From contig JALIGW010000002.1 of assembly GCA_023053685.1 (NCBI GenBank), positions 245,302,177 to 245,366,176 on the forward strand: 64,000 bases of DNA, written 5' to 3'. The notes below the pieces were generated by a model. That model saw only the letters and a list, made by a program, of their open reading frames with translations. It searched no databases and was not told the origin of the DNA. The translations under genes and the position numbers were made by a program. The DNA comes from Diadophis punctatus similis. Lineage: Eukaryota; Chordata; Lepidosauria; Squamata; Dipsadidae. This document shows, piece after piece, positions 60,979-64,000 of the stretch; within the stretch, counting starts at the first letter, position 1, and each line of letters opens with the position of its first letter.

Positions 60979-61349
60979 CACCGCTTCCACTGAGAAATGC
61001 AGCCTTAATCCCTACATCGGAGGCCTTTACAACCTATCTCCAAGCCGCATGTTCCATACAGTTCCATACATATATCTCTTAGGTTCTCCAGGACCCCTTA
61101 AGTCAAATGCGGTCTGTGCCTGGGAATCACAAGGCCTCTCCTGCTCACTTCAGACAACCCCACATTCCTTACCTGGGGCTTTGTCTGCTTAACGACACGT
61201 GAAATCGCTTAACAACCACAATCAGGAGTACAGCGTTGCAGTCATTGAGCCAAGCTCCCACATGACATTTTACTTGATGACCACAGATTTGTTTACTCAC
61301 CTTTAAAGTTACAATGAAGAGGCATCTGGCTCAAGGCCAGGTATGACCC

Positions 61350-61532
61350 TCACTGCTGACCGATCTGGTTTCTCCTTAATCGATTGGCTCTTTGTGCAGG
61401 AAGCTGCTTCTCCATCCAGGCCACGATTTCCAAATTCTCTTGAAAGGAGTCCTGGCCAAAGGTTGGTGGATCCCAATCCAGGAACGTCTCTTTCTCCTCT
61501 GTGAAGTTCACGGCCACATCCTCACTGGTCTC
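61350..61532 (-). CDS. KRAB-A-like exon, unit F
   Basis: Exon bounds 61532 to 61301. Reads ETSEDVAVNFTEEKETFLD, then the same atypical centre as the other copies, and stops at TGA (61350-61352) before the donor. It differs from unit B by a few residues (Ala for Val in the third position of the DVxV word; Gln for Pro before ENLEIV). Placed correctly between promoter copy 8 and the broken unit F ZNF exon. Confidence 0.62.
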   Translation of the reverse strand, partial: ETSEDVAVNFTEEKETFLDWDPPTFGQDSFQENLEIVAWMEKQLPAQRANRLRRNQIGQQ

Positions 61533-61566
61533 CTGCAAAGAGAAATGAAAAAGGCTCAGATCTAAA

Positions 61567-61988
61567 TGTAGTTCATAAAATCATCTGCCATAATGTCCCA
61601 CCTGTCAACGAATACTTCAGCTTCAAACGCAACAACACACACGTACACAATAGATTCAAACTCAATGTAAACCGCTCGAAACTCGACTGCAGAAAATACG
61701 ACTTCAGCAACAGAGTGATCAATGCCTGGAATGCACTACCTGACTCTGTGGTTTCTTCCCCAAACCCCAAAAACTTTAACCTTAGACTGTCTACAGTCGA
61801 CATCACCCCGTTCCTAAGAGGTCTGTAAGGGGCATGCATAAGCGCACCATCGTGCCTACCGTCCCTGTCCTACTGTCCTATTGTCCAAATTTACCTATAC
61901 CTACTTTGCTTTTGTTTATGTTTATACCATACCTGTTATCTTGTAAACATTTTGACAAATAAAATAAATAAATAAAATAAAAATAAAA
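61567..61988 (+). mobile_element. LINE 3' end, unit F
   Basis: Same insertion as 21778-22182 but with 19 bases that unit B has lost; here RVINAWNALPDSVV and NFNLRLSTVD read in one frame. Confidence 0.78.
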
Positions 61989-62695
61989 TGATATTGAACA
62001 TGATCTGTAAATGATGTGGAAGAGGCAGGAGAAAATAGGATTATTGGATGAGGATACAAAATAATGAAGACTGAATCGTAATTCAAAAATATCTCAATAA
62101 GACAAAACGGAAGAAACCAGCAGGATGGAGTCCAACAGGGACCAAAGCATAGTTGTGGGAAGGAAAACTCAGTGGAAGATGAGAGAGATCAGATGGGGCA
62201 GAGCGTGTGTGAAAAGGGCTGCTCTTTCCTGCTCTTTTTGGAGGCTGCAAGGCCACAAAGATTCCAGTTAGGCTTTTCATAAGTTTATTTACAATTATTC
62301 AAGTGAGCCTTCTGGCCATCAGCTTGTTCCAGCAGCTGCTCACAATACCCCCCTCAAAACTTCCTTTGTTCTTTCAAAAACATCCACCATCAAAACATCC
62401 ACCTGTGATGTAGCGGCTCCCACATCACAGCCTCTTCTGGGCAAAACGAGGAAAATACAAAGTTTAGAAATTCTACGTATCTTTTTAAAGCAGAAGCAAA
62501 GAAAAGATTAGCATAAAAACAAAGGATTTTATTTTTCGCTTTTCAGACAGAGCTCAAAGAAAGAGGATCTCTTTTGTGGGTTAAGAAAACACGAGCTCAA
62601 TTCAACTAATTTCAACTCCTTTCCTTTCCCCCAAAGAGGTCAGTGTGTGTTAATAACACATTACAAATCTGAGTAAATATTTTAAAGCACAATTT

Positions 62696-63241
62696 ACACT
62701 TTTTTTTCAAATGCACTTGCGGGATACGCATGCTCAGAGTCCTCGTGGTCTGACAGATCACAGAGAGACTTTCTGAAAGAAACTTTCGCAAACTTCCTTC
62801 CCGGATCCACCCGGATTCCCTCGGGGATCCTTGGCTGGGCGAGGAGGCAGATCCAGCCCTGGGACGGAGCCCCCTTTGACCTCTGGAGAGAAGGGAGGGG
62901 TCTGCTCCCTGCAGGAAATGCCAGAGCTGGATCACCCCGAGGAAAACCCTGCAAACCGAATAGCGGAATCCGCAGCTCCCTTCCTTCTGGCGGGGAGAAG
63001 ATCTCCTGGCAGGAGGTAGAGCAGCCCAACCTGCACTGAGCGGGATCCAGGAGCCTCTCCCAAGGGATCCAACGCCAATCCTCTCCAGGCGAAGGAAAGC
63101 GGAGATCCAGCCAGTGGGAGGGGAGAGGCGGGGGCAGGCCTTCCAGCTTCCTCTCAGGCTCCGCCTACTATTTGAAGCCCTGCCTCTTCTCTGCCTCTTC
63201 TCCTTCCCCCTCCCCCTTTCAGCTAGGATCACGTGCTCTGA
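62696..63241 (-). promoter_or_regulatory. GC-rich promoter and first exon, copy 8 (unit F)
   Basis: Almost base-for-base the same as 22890-23435, including the weak donor (last exon base 63031), the E-box (63231-63236) and the adjoining Gypsy fragment. Confidence 0.58.
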
Positions 63242-63278
63242 AACCCTTTGCGTGTGTTTGTGATTGTGTCTTTCTCAG

Positions 63279-64000
63279 ATAGAAAAAGAAGTCGAGGACT
63301 ATGTTAAAAGCTGCACAATGTGCACGGCCATGAAAAAGAGACTGGGGAGACCCCCCCTCCCTGGCCTGCTGCAGCAGGTGGCAGACCCGGCCCGGCCCTG
63401 GGAGGAGATCGCTATGGATTTTATCAGTAGTAGACCTGTTCTCCAAGCATGCCCACTTAACCCCTGCTCTGGGCTCCCCTCAGCGAGAAAACTTGCCAAG
63501 TTATTTATTAAGCAAATATACATGGCATTCTATGTACAATTATTTCTGACCGGGGGGGGGGGTTCCAATTTACCGCCAAGTTCTGGATGGAGTTTGTTAG
63601 GTCCATCGGGTGCTCGCAGGGGTTTAGCTCAGCTTTTCATCCGAGTACCAATGGGGCCGTAGAACGAGCAAATATGTTGGTGGAGCAATATTGAAGATGT
63701 TAGCTCAACTATCAGCAGTTTAATTGGGTAGAATTGCTGCCATTTCCTGAGGTGGCATACAATAATGCTGTGCATAGCAGCACTGCTCTAACTCCTTTTC
63801 AGATCAATAGCAGCATGGAGTTTGTTCCCATGCCTAGGGAACCCCTCTCATCAGTATCCCTAAATGAATGGATGGAGTCTTTGAAGGAGGGGTGGGAAAA
63901 TACCAAGTGTGCCCTAAGGGAAGCAGCGAAAACATATAAAACGCAAGCGGATAAACGCCATCAACCCCCAAGAGCCGTTTTGAGTCGGAAGCAAGGTCTA
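63279..64000 (+). mobile_element. Gypsy retrotransposon fragment, unit F copy, cut by window end
   Basis: Integrase-derived text identical or nearly so to 23473-24195, with the same frame breaks. Non-functional. Confidence 0.82.

Overview
The window is nuclear DNA of a squamate reptile, most likely a colubroid snake. It has minus-strand C2H2 zinc-finger (ZNF) exons behind GC-rich first exons, CR1/L3-type LINEs ending in (AATAG)n tails (a known snake feature), tRNA-derived SINEs, many non-autonomous hAT elements with 8-bp target duplications, and Gypsy LTRs. Nothing prokaryotic was seen. The species is inferred from repeat content only.

The backbone is one ZNF gene unit copied many times, all on the minus strand. 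Reading 5'->3' on that strand, an ideal unit holds: a GC-rich promoter and first exon with an E-box (CACGTG) and a splice donor; a KRAB-A-like exon; one large exon opening at a strong-Kozak ATG (MEGGKLLD...) and coding 12-14 C2H2 fingers; and a 3'UTR with an AATAAA signal. Full-size ZNF exons with long open frames lie at 3970-5211 (A), 17516-18757 (B) and 47483-48796 (C). Damaged copies lie at 33675-36999 (D, frameshifted and split by an 1.8-kb hAT foldback element), 39344-39952 (E, 3' half lost next to LINE debris) and 57476-58787 (F, one nonsense codon plus a deletion). Three remnants of a second ZNF type are at about 10.1, 31.1 and 43.4 kb. KRAB-like exons survive at 116-268, 21564-21746, 27948-28200 (frameshifted) and 61350-61532. 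Promoter blocks lie near 1.0, 7.5, 22.9, 29.3, 40.6, 50.2, 53.6 and 62.7 kb. Only B keeps all parts in a plausible three-exon order.

Layout: 0-2.7 kb is the 5' part of a gene leaving the left edge. 2.7-8 kb is unit A with an inserted L3 LINE. 8-11 kb is promoter-upstream duplicon with an AATAG array and a ZNF remnant. 11.3-16.3 kb is a 2.75-kb tandem duplication. 16.5-24.3 kb is unit B with a solo LTR, two hATs, a SINE, a KRAB exon, a promoter and a Gypsy 3' fragment. 24.3-28.9 kb is an LTR, a nearly intact LINE and a decayed KRAB exon. 29-32.7 kb repeats the 8-11 kb block. 33-38.4 kb is unit D. 38.4-44.8 kb is unit E with its promoter and remnant block. 44.8-50.6 kb is unit C. 50.6-54.3 kb is mixed repeats and a promoter. 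54.9-64 kb is unit F, a paralogue of B that runs off the right edge.

The paralogous units work as a built-in clock: several transposons present in one copy have a clean empty site in another, so insertions, duplications and gene decay can be ordered. The zinc-finger backbones are nearly constant between paralogues while the DNA-contact residues differ, the pattern expected of a KRAB-ZNF family diversifying its targets. However, the KRAB-like exon ends in a stop before its splice donor, so the ZNF proteins seem to start at their own ATG without KRAB.
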